Source of the DNA: Mesorhizobium sp.
Lineage (GTDB): Bacteria > Pseudomonadota > Alphaproteobacteria > Rhizobiales > Rhizobiaceae
Length of the DNA stretch: 64,000 nucleotides
Direction: 5' to 3'
Assembly (NCBI GenBank): GCA_004020645.1
Contig: SAQL01000004.1
Location: 248,001-312,000, forward strand
The position numbers and the translations under genes were made by a program. Below the pieces are notes generated by a model. That model saw nothing but the letters and a program-made list of their open reading frames with translations, did not search any database and was not told where the DNA came from. Position 1 is the first letter of the stretch. Each line of letters starts with the position of its first letter. Positions 26,088 through 34,923 of the stretch are shown here, in pieces.

Positions 26088-27935
26088 ATGGGAAACAACC
26101 TGTCCATGTTCATCGACCGCGAAGCCTCCGTCGGAGAGCCGACTTTGCAGGAGCGCCGCAAGGCGGAGCAGAACGACAAGCGCGTTCTGGGCAATGTCGT
26201 CCAGTGCGACGGCGCGCGCGCCACCATCAGCGCCCATGCCGCCGATGTCGAAGGCACGGTCACCGGCCATTGGAGTGTCGGCAAGATGATCTCCATCAAC
26301 CTTGGCGCCACGCGAACCGTCGGGCTGGTCTACGAGGTCGGCAAGTCGGATCGCGCCTGGCACAATGCGGGCCAGAACCCGATCGAGGTCAGTATCGAGC
26401 TCATCGGCGAGGTGCGCGACGGCGCCGAGCCCGGCGCCAAACCGATTTTCGACCGCGGTATCACCACCTATCCGCATATCGGCGCCATCGCCCACCGCAT
26501 CCGCAGCCGCGACCTGCAGGCGGTCTATGATCTCGCCGGACGTCATTCGATCACCATCGGCACGCTGTCACAGGATGAGGCGATCGACGCCAACATCGCC
26601 ATCGACGACACGCTGGCGCGCCATTTCGCCATTGTCGGCACCACAGGCGTCGGCAAATCCACCGCTGTCTCGCTGCTTTTGCGCAAATCGATCGCCGCTC
26701 GACCCGACCTGCGCGTTCTCATCCTCGATCCGCACAACGAGTTCGCCGCGTCCCTGCCCGAGCACTGCGTCAGGGTCGATTCGACGACGCTGGACCTGCC
26801 CTTCTGGATGTTCAAGCTCGAGGAATTTGCCGAAGTGCTGTTTCGCGGGCGCGAGACCGTGCCGGAAGAGGTCGATGCCTTGCGCGATCTCATTCCCGCG
26901 GCCAAGAACCTGTATCGCAACCCGAATTCGGGCACGTATCTCAGGCGTGGCACAGATGCACTGACCGCGGACACCCCGGTGCCGTATCGCGTTGTCGATC
27001 TTATCAAGCAGATCGACGAGCGCATGGGCCTGCTGGAAAGCAAGAACGACCGCCCCATCCTCAAATCGCTGAAGACGCGCATCGAATCGGCAGCCTCGGA
27101 TCCGCGCTACCGCTTCATGTTCAATTCGCGGCTGATCGAAGACACCATCCACGAGACGATCGGCAATATTTTCCGCGTGCCGCATCACGGGCGCCCGGTG
27201 ACCTGCTTCGAGATGGCCGGCATGCCGTCGGAAGTGGTCAATTCCGTCTGTTCGGTGCTGGCGCGCCTGGCCTTCGACCTCGCACTGTGGAGCGAAGGCC
27301 GGCTGCGGCTGCTTTTGCTGTGCGAGGAGGCGCACCGCTACATGCCGGCAGATCCGCGCCTTGGTTTTGCGCCGACCCGACACGCCCTGTCGCGCATCGC
27401 CAAGGAAGGCCGCAAATATGGCTGTTATCTCGGTATCGTCACGCAGCGCCCGGGCGAGCTCGATCCCACCATCCTGTCGCAGTGCTCGACCTTTTTCGCC
27501 ATGCGGCTTGCCAATGAGCAGGACCAGGCGATCATCCGCTCGGCGATCGCCGATTCCTCGGCCTCGACGCTGGCATTCTTGTCTTCGATGGGCCAGCGCG
27601 AAGCCATCGCCTTCGGTGAGGGCGTGGCGACGACCATGCGGCTGAAGTTCGAAAAAATGTCCGATGAGCTGATTCCCGGCACGACCAAGCGCGAGGAAGC
27701 CTTGCCGTCCGAAATCGGCAATGATGTCGACCTGGTGGCGATCGTCGAGAGGCTGCGCAACGTGCCGAAACCGCAGCAGGCGATGGCATTCGCCGAAGTC
27801 GTGGATTCCGGCCGTCAGGCGGGCGACCCCGACTATCGCAAGCCGCCCGCCCCGCGCGTCCAACCCGACGACGATTTCGACATGCGTTATGGCCTGAAAC
27901 CCGCAACCTTCGGCCTGCGCTCGCAAAACGATTGA
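26088..27935 (+). CDS. HerA-like (DUF87) ATP-binding protein
   Basis: The 615-residue protein has a beta-barrel HAS-like N-terminus (LGNVVQCDGARATISA..., given in part), then FAIVGTTGVGKSTAVSLLLRK (Walker A at ~180), LILDPHNEF, LLLLCEEAHRYMP (Walker B) and IVTQRPGELDPTILSQC, whose motif follows the HerA/FtsK translocase order. Such proteins are hexameric DNA pumps. HerA works with the NurA nuclease in archaea and with SIR2 or other effectors in some bacterial defence systems, but no such partner is beside this gene. The ATG could be 26088 or 26106; neither has a good ribosome site. Confidence 0.87.
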   Translation: MGNNLSMFIDREASVGEPTLQERRKAEQNDKRVLGNVVQCDGARATISAHAADVEGTVTGHWSVGKMISINLGATRTVGLVYEVGKSDRAWHNAGQNPIEVSIELIGEVRDGAEPGAKPIFDRGITTYPHIGAIAHRIRSRDLQAVYDLAGRHSITIGTLSQDEAIDANIAIDDTLARHFAIVGTTGVGKSTAVSLLLRKSIAARPDLRVLILDPHNEFAASLPEHCVRVDSTTLDLPFWMFKLEEFAEVLFRGRETVPEEVDALRDLIPAAKNLYRNPNSGTYLRRGTDALTADTPVPYRVVDLIKQIDERMGLLESKNDRPILKSLKTRIESAASDPRYRFMFNSRLIEDTIHETIGNIFRVPHHGRPVTCFEMAGMPSEVVNSVCSVLARLAFDLALWSEGRLRLLLLCEEAHRYMPADPRLGFAPTRHALSRIAKEGRKYGCYLGIVTQRPGELDPTILSQCSTFFAMRLANEQDQAIIRSAIADSSASTLAFLSSMGQREAIAFGEGVATTMRLKFEKMSDELIPGTTKREEALPSEIGNDVDLVAIVERLRNVPKPQQAMAFAEVVDSGRQAGDPDYRKPPAPRVQPDDDFDMRYGLKPATFGLRSQND

Positions 27936-28300
27936 GCCGGACGGCTTTAGCCTAGGAGGCCAAAGCGCTTGTCACCTAGGAAATCGAGGCAAATCCCGGA
28001 AGGGAATCTGTCAGCCATCGCTGACCCGGAAGAGGTAATCCCAAACCCGCCTCCTGAGGACCTGGAGCCGCCAGGCCCTCAGGGCCCTGGCTTAGTGGGG
28101 CAACTGCTATTAGGTGCATTTCGATCAGCCGGCCCTTGGACACCGCGCGAGGCGGTGACCGCGGGGGGGAACGTCGCGATGAGGTTGCGGTTAGGTGCGG
28201 CGTAACAGGGCTGGTTGGCGGGCCGAGCGTGAACCCGCTGATCACAGTGTTCTCGGGCATCGACACCGTGTCCCCGGCTCACCATCGCAACCGCGTAGCC
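27936..28300. other. Intergenic region, no supported gene
   Basis: The 365 bases between two convergent genes contain short open frames (for example 27969-28205, proline-rich start) that have no recognisable family, no ribosome site and an irregular composition. The stretch may be decayed DNA. I see no repeat shared with the rest of the window. Confidence 0.5.
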
Positions 28301-29194
28301 TCATGCCGAGAAGCGGAGCGCATCAACGAGCAGAGCGAAAGCCGGCGACGCTTGACGGCGGCTTGGATAGTAGAGGTGGTATCCCGGCCAGGGCGGTGAC
28401 CACTCATCCAGCACCCGTATCAGGCGGCCGCCTGCCAGATGACGCTCCGCGACATCCTCCGGTACATAGGCGAGGCCGAAACCAGCCAGCGCGGCCTCGA
28501 GAATCTCGAGGGTGCCATTGAGGACAATCTGGCCGTCTACCCGCACCTTCAGTTCGCGACCGTCGCGCTCGAAATCCCAGGCCCAAAGCCCGCCATTGAT
28601 GGAAAAGCGCTGGTTGATGCAAACGTGGTCGGTCAGCTCCTGCGGTGTTGTTGGCGGCGGCCGCATGGCGAAATACGACTTCGTCCCGACGACGGCGAAG
28701 CGGATGTCCGGTCCGACGCGCACCGCGATCATGTCTTTTGCAACACGCTCTCCCATTCGCACGCCAGCGTCGAACCGTTCGGCAGCAATATCCGTCAGTG
28801 CGTTGTCGAGAAAGACCTCGACGGTGACGTCGGGATAGTCCGGCAGGAGCTTCGCCAGCTTCGGCCAGAGCACGGAGTTGAACGCGTGATCGCTTGCCGT
28901 GAGGCGAATGGTGCCGGCGGGCTTCTCCCGCAATTCGCTCAATGCTTCGACTTCGGCCTCGATCTCCTCAAAGCGCGGACCGATATTGCGCAGCAGCCGC
29001 TCGCCGGCTTCTGTAGGTGAAACGCTGCGGGTCGTTCTCGTCAGCAGCCGAATGCCCAGGCGCTCTTCCAGATCGCGGATCGTGTGGCTGAGCGTGGACT
29101 GCGAAATTCCGAGCTGCGCAGCGGCGCGCGTGAAGCTGCCCTCCCGCGCAACCGCCAGAAAGGCCAGAAGCATATCGGTTCGTCCGCGCTGCAT
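28301..29194 (-). CDS. LysR family transcriptional regulator
   Basis: The 297-residue protein is a standard LysR type: MLLAFLAVAREGSFTRAAAQ and LGISQSTLSHTIRDLEERLG form the winged helix-turn-helix (residues ~8-60), and residues ~90-295 the two-lobed effector domain (GTIRLTASDHAFNSVLWPKL). It is divergent from paoA with 338 bases between, so control of paoABC is likely, with an aldehyde or related metabolite as coinducer. That is inference by position; the same type of regulator often sits next to aldo-keto reductases too. Confidence 0.93.
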   Translation of the reverse strand: MQRGRTDMLLAFLAVAREGSFTRAAAQLGISQSTLSHTIRDLEERLGIRLLTRTTRSVSPTEAGERLLRNIGPRFEEIEAEVEALSELREKPAGTIRLTASDHAFNSVLWPKLAKLLPDYPDVTVEVFLDNALTDIAAERFDAGVRMGERVAKDMIAVRVGPDIRFAVVGTKSYFAMRPPPTTPQELTDHVCINQRFSINGGLWAWDFERDGRELKVRVDGQIVLNGTLEILEAALAGFGLAYVPEDVAERHLAGGRLIRVLDEWSPPWPGYHLYYPSRRQASPAFALLVDALRFSA

Positions 29195-29532
29195 TTATGG
29201 CTCTACCCCATAAGTCCCGTGCGGATTATACGGACTAATCGAGCGAACCGCACAGACTCAATCGATCGCGATTGCCGAGAGCACCGCAAATTTCCCGAAC
29301 GGTGGCGCGAACCCGGCTGAGCAATGACGATGAAGGAAGAACCGGCGGCAGTTCATTCGCGTCGCTCCCATTCATGGCCCCGACCGATAAGTCCTATCGG
29401 GGAGCGGGCGCTAATCAAGAGGCCTCAAGCGCCCTAAGCTTTAGCGTCGCACGCACGCAGTGTGTCTTCGGGTCGGGGGCCATCCATATCTTGGGCCGCA
29501 ATTGGCGGATCATCACGAAAGCGACAATCGAC
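29195..29532. promoter_or_regulatory. Divergent control region between LysR and paoABC
   Basis: The gap contains an imperfect inverted repeat CCCCGA...TCGGGG (29378-29402) around ATAAGTCC, and the same ATAAGTCC word recurs close to the lysR start (about 29209). These are candidate LysR sites. No gene is seen in it. Confidence 0.45.
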
Positions 29533-30171
29533 ATGTCTGATAGCCAAAGAACTTCGACAGCCAGTTCAGACATAACGCGCCGGGAGCTTATGCAAGCGGC
29601 TGCTGTGACTGGCGGTGCTCTTTTAGGAGAACAACTCGTGCCCGGAGCTATATCGCCGGCGCTGGCACAGGCTGCCGGCGCCGCGACGGCGCCGCTCGAT
29701 GTATCGCTGCGCATCAACGGGACGGAGCACCGGCTTTCGCTCGATCCGCGGACGACGCTGCTGGATGCGCTGCGCGAGCACCTGCATCTGACGGGCTCGA
29801 AGAAGGGCTGCGGCCTCGGCCAATGCGGCGCCTGCACGGTGCTTATGGATGGCATGCGCGTGAAGTCGTGCCTCTCGCTCGCGGCGCTCGCTCAAGGGCG
29901 CGAAATCAAAACTATCGAAGGTTTGGCGCAGGGCGATGAACTTCACCCTCTGCAGACAGCCTTCATCGAACGCGATGCCTTCCAGTGCGGTTATTGCACG
30001 TCGGGGCAGATCATGGCCGGCGTCGCCTGCATCAACGAAGGCCATGCCGGGTCGCCGCAGGAAATCCGCGAATGGATGAGCGGCAATCTCTGCCGCTGCG
30101 GCGCCTACGACCATATCGTCGCGGCCATCCAGGACGCGGCTGCCGTGTCCAGCTCGACGCAGGGAGGCTGA
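29533..30171 (+). CDS. paoA: Aldehyde oxidoreductase 2Fe-2S subunit, Tat exported
   Basis: The 212-residue protein starts with a Tat signal (TRRELMQAAAVTGGALLGEQ ... ALAQA, cut about residue 50). The rest has the two iron-sulfur motifs of the xanthine oxidase family: KKGCGLGQCGACTVL plus a Cys after KS, and QCGYCTSGQIMAG with NLCRCGAY. The first cluster has plant ferredoxin-type ligands. It passes electrons between the molybdenum subunit and FAD. ATG 29533 is the first Met before the twin-Arg segment. It forms an operon with paoB (three bases on) and paoC. Confidence 0.95.
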   Translation: MSDSQRTSTASSDITRRELMQAAAVTGGALLGEQLVPGAISPALAQAAGAATAPLDVSLRINGTEHRLSLDPRTTLLDALREHLHLTGSKKGCGLGQCGACTVLMDGMRVKSCLSLAALAQGREIKTIEGLAQGDELHPLQTAFIERDAFQCGYCTSGQIMAGVACINEGHAGSPQEIREWMSGNLCRCGAYDHIVAAIQDAAAVSSSTQGG

Positions 30172-30174
30172 GCC

Positions 30175-31173
30175 ATGCATCCGTTCATCCTCGAACGTCC
30201 GAGCGACCTTTCCGCTGTCCTCGCCCTCCGTGCCCAGGCCGGCCGCAATGATGCGCCGGTCGAATACATCGCCGGCGGCACCGACATGGTGCAGCTTCTG
30301 CAGGAGTATGTCCGCCGACCGGATCGGCTTGTGAGCCTCGCAGGAGTGCTCGACGACGACATCGAGATCGGTCCGCAAGGCCTGAGGCTCGGCGCCGCCG
30401 CCACGATGGCGGAGGTGGCCGCCCATCAAGGTGTGGTCGAGCAGTTCCCTCTCATTTCCCAGGCGCTGCTGAATTCGGCGAGCCCGCAGGTCCGCAACCA
30501 GGCGACCATGGGCGGCAATCTGCTTCAGCGCACACGCTGTCCCTACTTTCGCGATGTCGGCTACGAGGCATGCAACAAGCGCGCGCCTGGCTCCGGTTGC
30601 GCCGCCGTGGATGGCGAGAACCGCTGGCACGCAGTGCTCGGCACGAGCGACGACTGTATCGCCGTTCACCCGTCGGACCTCGCGGTTGCCCTGGTGGCGC
30701 TCGATGCATCGGTCGAGCTGCGAGGAACTGGCGGTGACCGTTCGGTGCCGCTCTCCGATCTCCATCGCCTTCCCCGCGATACGCCGCACCTCGAAACCGT
30801 CTTGGAGCCGTGCGAAGTGATCACCGCGATCACGGTCCCGGCCACTACGGCAGGACTGCGATCTCACTATCTCAAGGTACGCGATCGCGCCTCCTTCGAG
30901 TTCGCCGTGGTCTCGGCCGCGGTCGCAATCGAGACGGACGGCGCTCGCATCCTGCAGGCCCGCGTAGCGCTCGGCGGCGTTGGAACGAAACCCTGGCGCC
31001 TGCCGAACGTCGAGACCGCTCTCGCGGGCGCCGACTTGGAGCCAGCGGTGCTCCGCCAGGCGGCGGCGCTCGCAGCAGAAGGCACACGGGGTCGCGGCCA
31101 CAACGACTTCAAGATCGAACTCATGCAACGCGCCATCGTGCGTGCGGTCGAAATCGCGGGAGCACGCGCATGA
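30175..31173 (+). CDS. paoB: Aldehyde oxidoreductase FAD-binding subunit
   Basis: The 332-residue subunit has the FAD loop EYIAGGTDMVQLLQEYV and MGGNLLQRTRCPYFRDVGYE, where the second FAD contact ATMGGN sits. As in E. coli PaoB it carries extra cysteines (RCPYF, EACNKRAPGSGC) that in that enzyme hold a 4Fe-4S cluster absent from most xanthine oxidase relatives. The C-terminal CO-dehydrogenase flavoprotein domain follows. It has no signal, and would travel with PaoA by hitch-hiking in the folded complex. The start is ATG 30175; its end overlaps paoC by four bases. Confidence 0.95.
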   Translation: MHPFILERPSDLSAVLALRAQAGRNDAPVEYIAGGTDMVQLLQEYVRRPDRLVSLAGVLDDDIEIGPQGLRLGAAATMAEVAAHQGVVEQFPLISQALLNSASPQVRNQATMGGNLLQRTRCPYFRDVGYEACNKRAPGSGCAAVDGENRWHAVLGTSDDCIAVHPSDLAVALVALDASVELRGTGGDRSVPLSDLHRLPRDTPHLETVLEPCEVITAITVPATTAGLRSHYLKVRDRASFEFAVVSAAVAIETDGARILQARVALGGVGTKPWRLPNVETALAGADLEPAVLRQAAALAAEGTRGRGHNDFKIELMQRAIVRAVEIAGARA

Positions 31174-33287
31174 CTGCTGCCTTGATCGGAAAATCCGTCA
31201 GCCGGGTCGATGGCCGCCTGAAAGTTACCGGCGCTGCGACCTATGCCGCCGAGTTCGAGGTGCCGAACCTCGCCCATGCCGCCGTCGTCAGGAGCATTGT
31301 CGCGAACGGCCGCATTGCAGCCATCGACACGGCGGAGGCCGAACGGGCGCCCAGCGTAATCGCGGTTGTGACACACCGCAACGCGCCCAGACTCGCCTAC
31401 CAGCCGCATAAAGGCCTCCCGGACGCAGCCGTCGGCGAGCGTCTGCACGTGCTGCAGGACGACCGGGTGACTCACCAGGGCCAGCCGATCGCGCTGGTGG
31501 TCGCCGAGACACTTGAACAGGCGGTTTACGCGGCGGAGGTCGTGCGGGTGACCTACCGGAATGAAGCGGCGGCCACCGACATGGAAAGCGTCGATCCAGT
31601 TCAGCCTACCGGGAAACCGGCTGAGTGGGAGATGCGGCGAGGCGAACCCGACAGCGCATTCGAACAAGCGGAATTCCGGGTCGATCAGATTTATGTGATC
31701 CCGCGCGAGAACCACAATCCGATCGAGATGTTCGCCACCATTGCCTCATGGGAGGGCGACAGCCTGACCCTGTGGGACAAGACACAGTGGGTGCACAACG
31801 TTTCGGAGGAGATCGCCGCCGTGTTCGGCATTGCTGCCGAGAACGTGCGCGTCATTTCACCCTTCGTCGGCGGCGCGTTCGGCTCGGGGCTGCGTTGCTG
31901 GCCACAGGTCACGCTGGCGGCACTGGGCGCCCGTGTAGCCGGACGGCCGGTCAAGCTGGTGCTGTCGCGGCGGGAAATGTATTACGGCGTCGGTTACCGT
32001 CCGCATACGGTGCAGCGGGCCGCGCTTGGCGCCTCCCGTGACGGCCAGCTCCAGGCCATCCGGCACGAGGGCCACCAGGAGACGTCGACCTACGAGGAGT
32101 TCACCGAGGCGCTGCTCAGCGCGACCCGGTTCCTGCACTCCTGCCCGAACGTCCATACGCGCCATCGCATCGCGCCGATGAACGTCCACACGCCGACCTA
32201 CATGCGCGCGCCAGGCGAGGCGAGCGGCGCGTATGCCCTTGAATCGGCCATGGACGAGTTGGCGGTCGCGCTGAACATCGACCCCGTCGAACTGCGCCTG
32301 CGTAACGAGCCGGAAAAGGACGAGTTCAAGAACCTCCCGTTCTCGAGCCGATCGACGAAGGAATGCTACCGGGTGGCCACCGAGCGCTTCGGGTGGAGCC
32401 GGCGCAATCCCGAGCCGCGGTCCATGCGCGATGGCCGCCTTCTGATCGGGTGGGGCATGGCGAGTGCCACCTATCCGATGAACTACGCACCCGCCTCGGC
32501 CAAGGCCCGGCTGTTGCCCGACGGCACCGCCGAGGTGATGAGCGCCTCGAGCGACATGGGACCCGGCACCTGGACATCGATGACCCAAGTCGCGGCGGAC
32601 ACGCTCGGGCTCCCGATCGAGCGGGTCAAGTTTACGCTCGGCGACACCCGCCTGCCGCGCGCGCCCATCCATGGCGGGTCCATGACGATGGCCAGCGTCG
32701 GCAGTGCGGTGCAGGCTGCCTGCCGCAAGGCGCGCGAGGAGGCGCTCGCACGCGTCGGCGCCGATGATCTCGAAGCGGCCATGGCCCGCCTCGGCGAGCC
32801 GGTCGAGGCAACGGCCGACGTCGCTCCCGGAGATGAGACGAAGCGGTTTTCCATGCACGCCTTTGGCGCCGTGTTCGTGGAGGTTGCCGTCGATCCCGAT
32901 CTCGGCGAGACGCGCGTGCGGCGTATGGTCGGCGCCTATGGCGCCGGCCGCGTCGTCAACCCGAAGATCGCGCGCAGCCAGTGCATCGGCGGCATGATCG
33001 GCGGCATCGGCATGGCTCTCATGGAGCACTCGGTTGTCGACCCCCGCAACGGGCGCGTCACCAATGCCAATCTCGCCGAATACGCCGTGCCGGTGCACGC
33101 CGACGCGCCGCCTGTCATGGACGTGATCTTCGTCGACGAGCACGACCCGCACGTGAACCCGCTCGGCGTGAAAGGCCTCGGCGAAATCGCGCTGGTCGGC
33201 GTCGCGCCAGCGATCGCCAATGCCATTTTCCACGCTACCGGCAAGCGCGTCCGCGAACTGCCCATCACGCCGGACAAGCTGCTCTGA
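31170..33287 (+). CDS. paoC: Aldehyde oxidoreductase molybdenum-binding subunit
   Basis: The 705-residue protein is the large subunit that binds the molybdenum cofactor (cytosine dinucleotide form in E. coli). Motifs: GKSVSRVDGRLKVTGAATYA at the start, FVGGAFGSGLRCWPQV for the pterin, YMRAPGEASGAYALESAMDEL, SSDMGPGTWTSMTQVAADTLG and the C-terminal GLGEIALVGVAPAIANAIF with the catalytic Glu. It oxidises a broad range of aldehydes, often aromatic, to acids. E. coli PaoC is 732 residues. ATG 31170 overlaps the paoB stop (ATGA). No paoD-like chaperone gene follows; it must be elsewhere. Confidence 0.95.
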   Translation: MTAALIGKSVSRVDGRLKVTGAATYAAEFEVPNLAHAAVVRSIVANGRIAAIDTAEAERAPSVIAVVTHRNAPRLAYQPHKGLPDAAVGERLHVLQDDRVTHQGQPIALVVAETLEQAVYAAEVVRVTYRNEAAATDMESVDPVQPTGKPAEWEMRRGEPDSAFEQAEFRVDQIYVIPRENHNPIEMFATIASWEGDSLTLWDKTQWVHNVSEEIAAVFGIAAENVRVISPFVGGAFGSGLRCWPQVTLAALGARVAGRPVKLVLSRREMYYGVGYRPHTVQRAALGASRDGQLQAIRHEGHQETSTYEEFTEALLSATRFLHSCPNVHTRHRIAPMNVHTPTYMRAPGEASGAYALESAMDELAVALNIDPVELRLRNEPEKDEFKNLPFSSRSTKECYRVATERFGWSRRNPEPRSMRDGRLLIGWGMASATYPMNYAPASAKARLLPDGTAEVMSASSDMGPGTWTSMTQVAADTLGLPIERVKFTLGDTRLPRAPIHGGSMTMASVGSAVQAACRKAREEALARVGADDLEAAMARLGEPVEATADVAPGDETKRFSMHAFGAVFVEVAVDPDLGETRVRRMVGAYGAGRVVNPKIARSQCIGGMIGGIGMALMEHSVVDPRNGRVTNANLAEYAVPVHADAPPVMDVIFVDEHDPHVNPLGVKGLGEIALVGVAPAIANAIFHATGKRVRELPITPDKLL

Positions 33288-33319
33288 CCCACCTCGTCGA
33301 GAACGAAGGGGCTTGAGAC

Positions 33320-33820
33320 ATGATCATCACCCGCAGAGACGTCCTTGCCACAACAAGTGCTTTCGCTGCTTTGGCTGCAGCAGGCCAGATCGGCGCAGCT
33401 TCTGTTCAAGGAAGGAATGAGACAATGAAGATCTCTCGAGTTGGGTCACAGCCGTCCGGCCCCGGGCCGGCGGATTACTTTACCGGAGCCGTGCGCATCG
33501 ATCCGCTCTTCCAGGCGCCCGAGCCGGCCCGCGTCGGTGGCGCCAGCGTCACGTTCGAGCCTGGCGCCCGCACCGCGTGGCACACGCACCCACTCGGCCA
33601 GACGCTGATCGTCACGGCCGGTCTCGGCTGGGTCCAGCTCGAAGGCGCGCCAGTCGAAGAAATCCGGCCAGGCGATGTGGTCTGGATTCCGCGTGGCATA
33701 AAGCATTGGCATGGCGCGTCTCCCACCACGGCGATGACGCATCTCGCTATCCAGGAATCGCTTGATGGCAAGCCGGTGGAATGGCTGGATCATGTCAATG
33801 ACCAGCAGTATCGCAAGTGA
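33320..33820 (+). CDS. Cupin protein related to Mn-dependent hydroxynitrile lyase, Tat-type N-terminus
   Basis: The 166-residue protein starts [20 protein letters not shown], a Tat-type signal. From Met36 it is a single cupin very close to the hydroxynitrile lyase of Granulicella tundricola as I remember it. Counted from Met36, the metal ligands fall at His53, His55, Gln59 and His94 ([13 protein letters not shown]), and the active-site His106 and Gln110 are also present. Such enzymes cleave or form cyanohydrins. Only 32 bases separate it from paoC, so it is probably the fourth gene of that operon. Cytoplasmic translation from Met36 is possible; many such cupins have untested functions. Confidence 0.85.
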   Translation: MIITRRDVLATTSAFAALAAAGQIGAASVQGRNETMKISRVGSQPSGPGPADYFTGAVRIDPLFQAPEPARVGGASVTFEPGARTAWHTHPLGQTLIVTAGLGWVQLEGAPVEEIRPGDVVWIPRGIKHWHGASPTTAMTHLAIQESLDGKPVEWLDHVNDQQYRK

Positions 33821-33890
33821 GCCGTGCCGGTGCCCAGCCTAGCTGTCGCTTGACTACGATATCAACGTGATCGCCGATGTCTTTTGTTCC

Positions 33891-34024
33891 CGGCGATTCG
33901 ATTCATCAGGCCGGAACGAATGACGTGGCTTTCGACAACCCGGAGCGGAGTGGACATTTGAGTCCATGAGCACCGGAAGTCGACAAAGCTGCGTCAGTCG
34001 GCCGGCCTCATGAATTCTCTCCGG
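33891..34024. repeat. Palindromic repeat, family A copy 2
   Basis: The left arm (ATTCATCAGGCCGG...GACGTGGCTTTCGACAACCCGG) is an imperfect inverted copy of the right arm (CCGGAAGTCGACAAAGCTGCGTC...GGCCGGCCTCATGAATT). The middle GGAGCGGAGTGGAC...GTCCATGAGC matches the core of copy 1 at 2227-2454. It lies in the 208-base space between the cupin and the convergent GGDEF gene; nothing else is seen there. Confidence 0.7.
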
Positions 34025-34028
34025 GATT

Positions 34029-34820
34029 TCAGGCACAGACGCGGTTGCGGCCTTGCCTCTTGGCCTCATACAGCTGGCGGTCGGCGCGGCGATAAAACTC
34101 TTCGGCGGTTTCCTTACGGTCCCAGACGGCAAGACCGACGCTGGTGGTGATCTTTAGGCGGACATTGCCGGACAGTATCGACATGTTGGCAATCGCCTTG
34201 CGGATGCGCTCGGCGAATTTGGACAGAATTTCGGCGTCCATGTTGGGCGTGACCACTGCGAACTCCTCGCCACCCAGGCGCGCCACCACGTCGTGATAGC
34301 GTGTCATGTCCTTGAGACAGCTGGCGACCGCTCGCAACACCTGGTCACCGACATCATGGCCGTGGGTGTCGTTGACCTGCTTGAAATGGTCGAGATCAAG
34401 GATCATCAGCCCGACCGGCTTCTCGATGCGGCGGAATTCCTCGAGGTATTCCTTCAGTGCGTCGTCGAAATAGCGCCGGTTCTGCATACCGGTCAGGCCG
34501 TCGGTCAGCGCCGCATGCTCCAGCGTTTCCGAACGGGCGCTGAGCGAAACCGTCATGGCGCGCAGCTTGCCTTCTTCCGTCGCCTGCTTGCGGATCAGCG
34601 GGTAGATGAAGAAAATCCCGAAGAACAGGGCAGTCGCCAAAAGAACGCCGGTCCCAAACAACAGCTTGTTGAGATAGATGATCTCGTCGACCCTGGCGGG
34701 TGTATGAACCTCTTCGGCGAAGGCTTGCAGAAGCCCATAGGCGTGAAGCGTCACCAGGCCGGCGGCCAGGATCACGAAGATAAAGACGAAAAAGGCTGAT
34801 TCCGCCTTGTGAAAACGCAT
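34029..34820 (-). CDS. Membrane-bound GGDEF diguanylate cyclase
   Basis: The 263-residue protein has two membrane segments (FVFIFVILAAGLVTLHAYGL, ~12-32, and a second at ~53-75) with a short periplasmic loop between, too short for a large sensor. A GGDEF domain spans ~95-262: LTDGLTGMQNRRYFDD, LDLDHFKQVNDTHGHDVGD and the active-site GGEEF. Five residues before it is RYHD, the RxxD inhibitory site that binds product c-di-GMP. It should be an active, feedback-regulated enzyme. It has no partner gene; upstream about 100 bases lie before the miaA 3' end. Confidence 0.94.
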   Translation of the reverse strand: MRFHKAESAFFVFIFVILAAGLVTLHAYGLLQAFAEEVHTPARVDEIIYLNKLLFGTGVLLATALFFGIFFIYPLIRKQATEEGKLRAMTVSLSARSETLEHAALTDGLTGMQNRRYFDDALKEYLEEFRRIEKPVGLMILDLDHFKQVNDTHGHDVGDQVLRAVASCLKDMTRYHDVVARLGGEEFAVVTPNMDAEILSKFAERIRKAIANMSILSGNVRLKITTSVGLAVWDRKETAEEFYRRADRQLYEAKRQGRNRVCA

Positions 34821-34923
34821 CTGCTCCCCGTTGGAAAATTCCCAAAGACGTTATGGCATGGACGGGCTTACGGAGGGTTAATTAGGACAACTTCAACGGG
34901 AAGTCTCCCTCAAAGTCAACTTT

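Noticed and set aside
26568..27926. 452-codon open frame opposite the HerA-like gene
   Set aside because: Antisense shadow; the sense strand has all ATPase motifs.
27969..28205. 78-codon frame with a Pro-rich N-terminus
   Set aside because: Starts at TTG without a ribosome site, no family, and codon use unlike its neighbours.
29623..31128. 501-codon open frame opposite paoA and paoB
   Set aside because: Covers two sense genes with clear cofactor motifs and shows no family features of its own.
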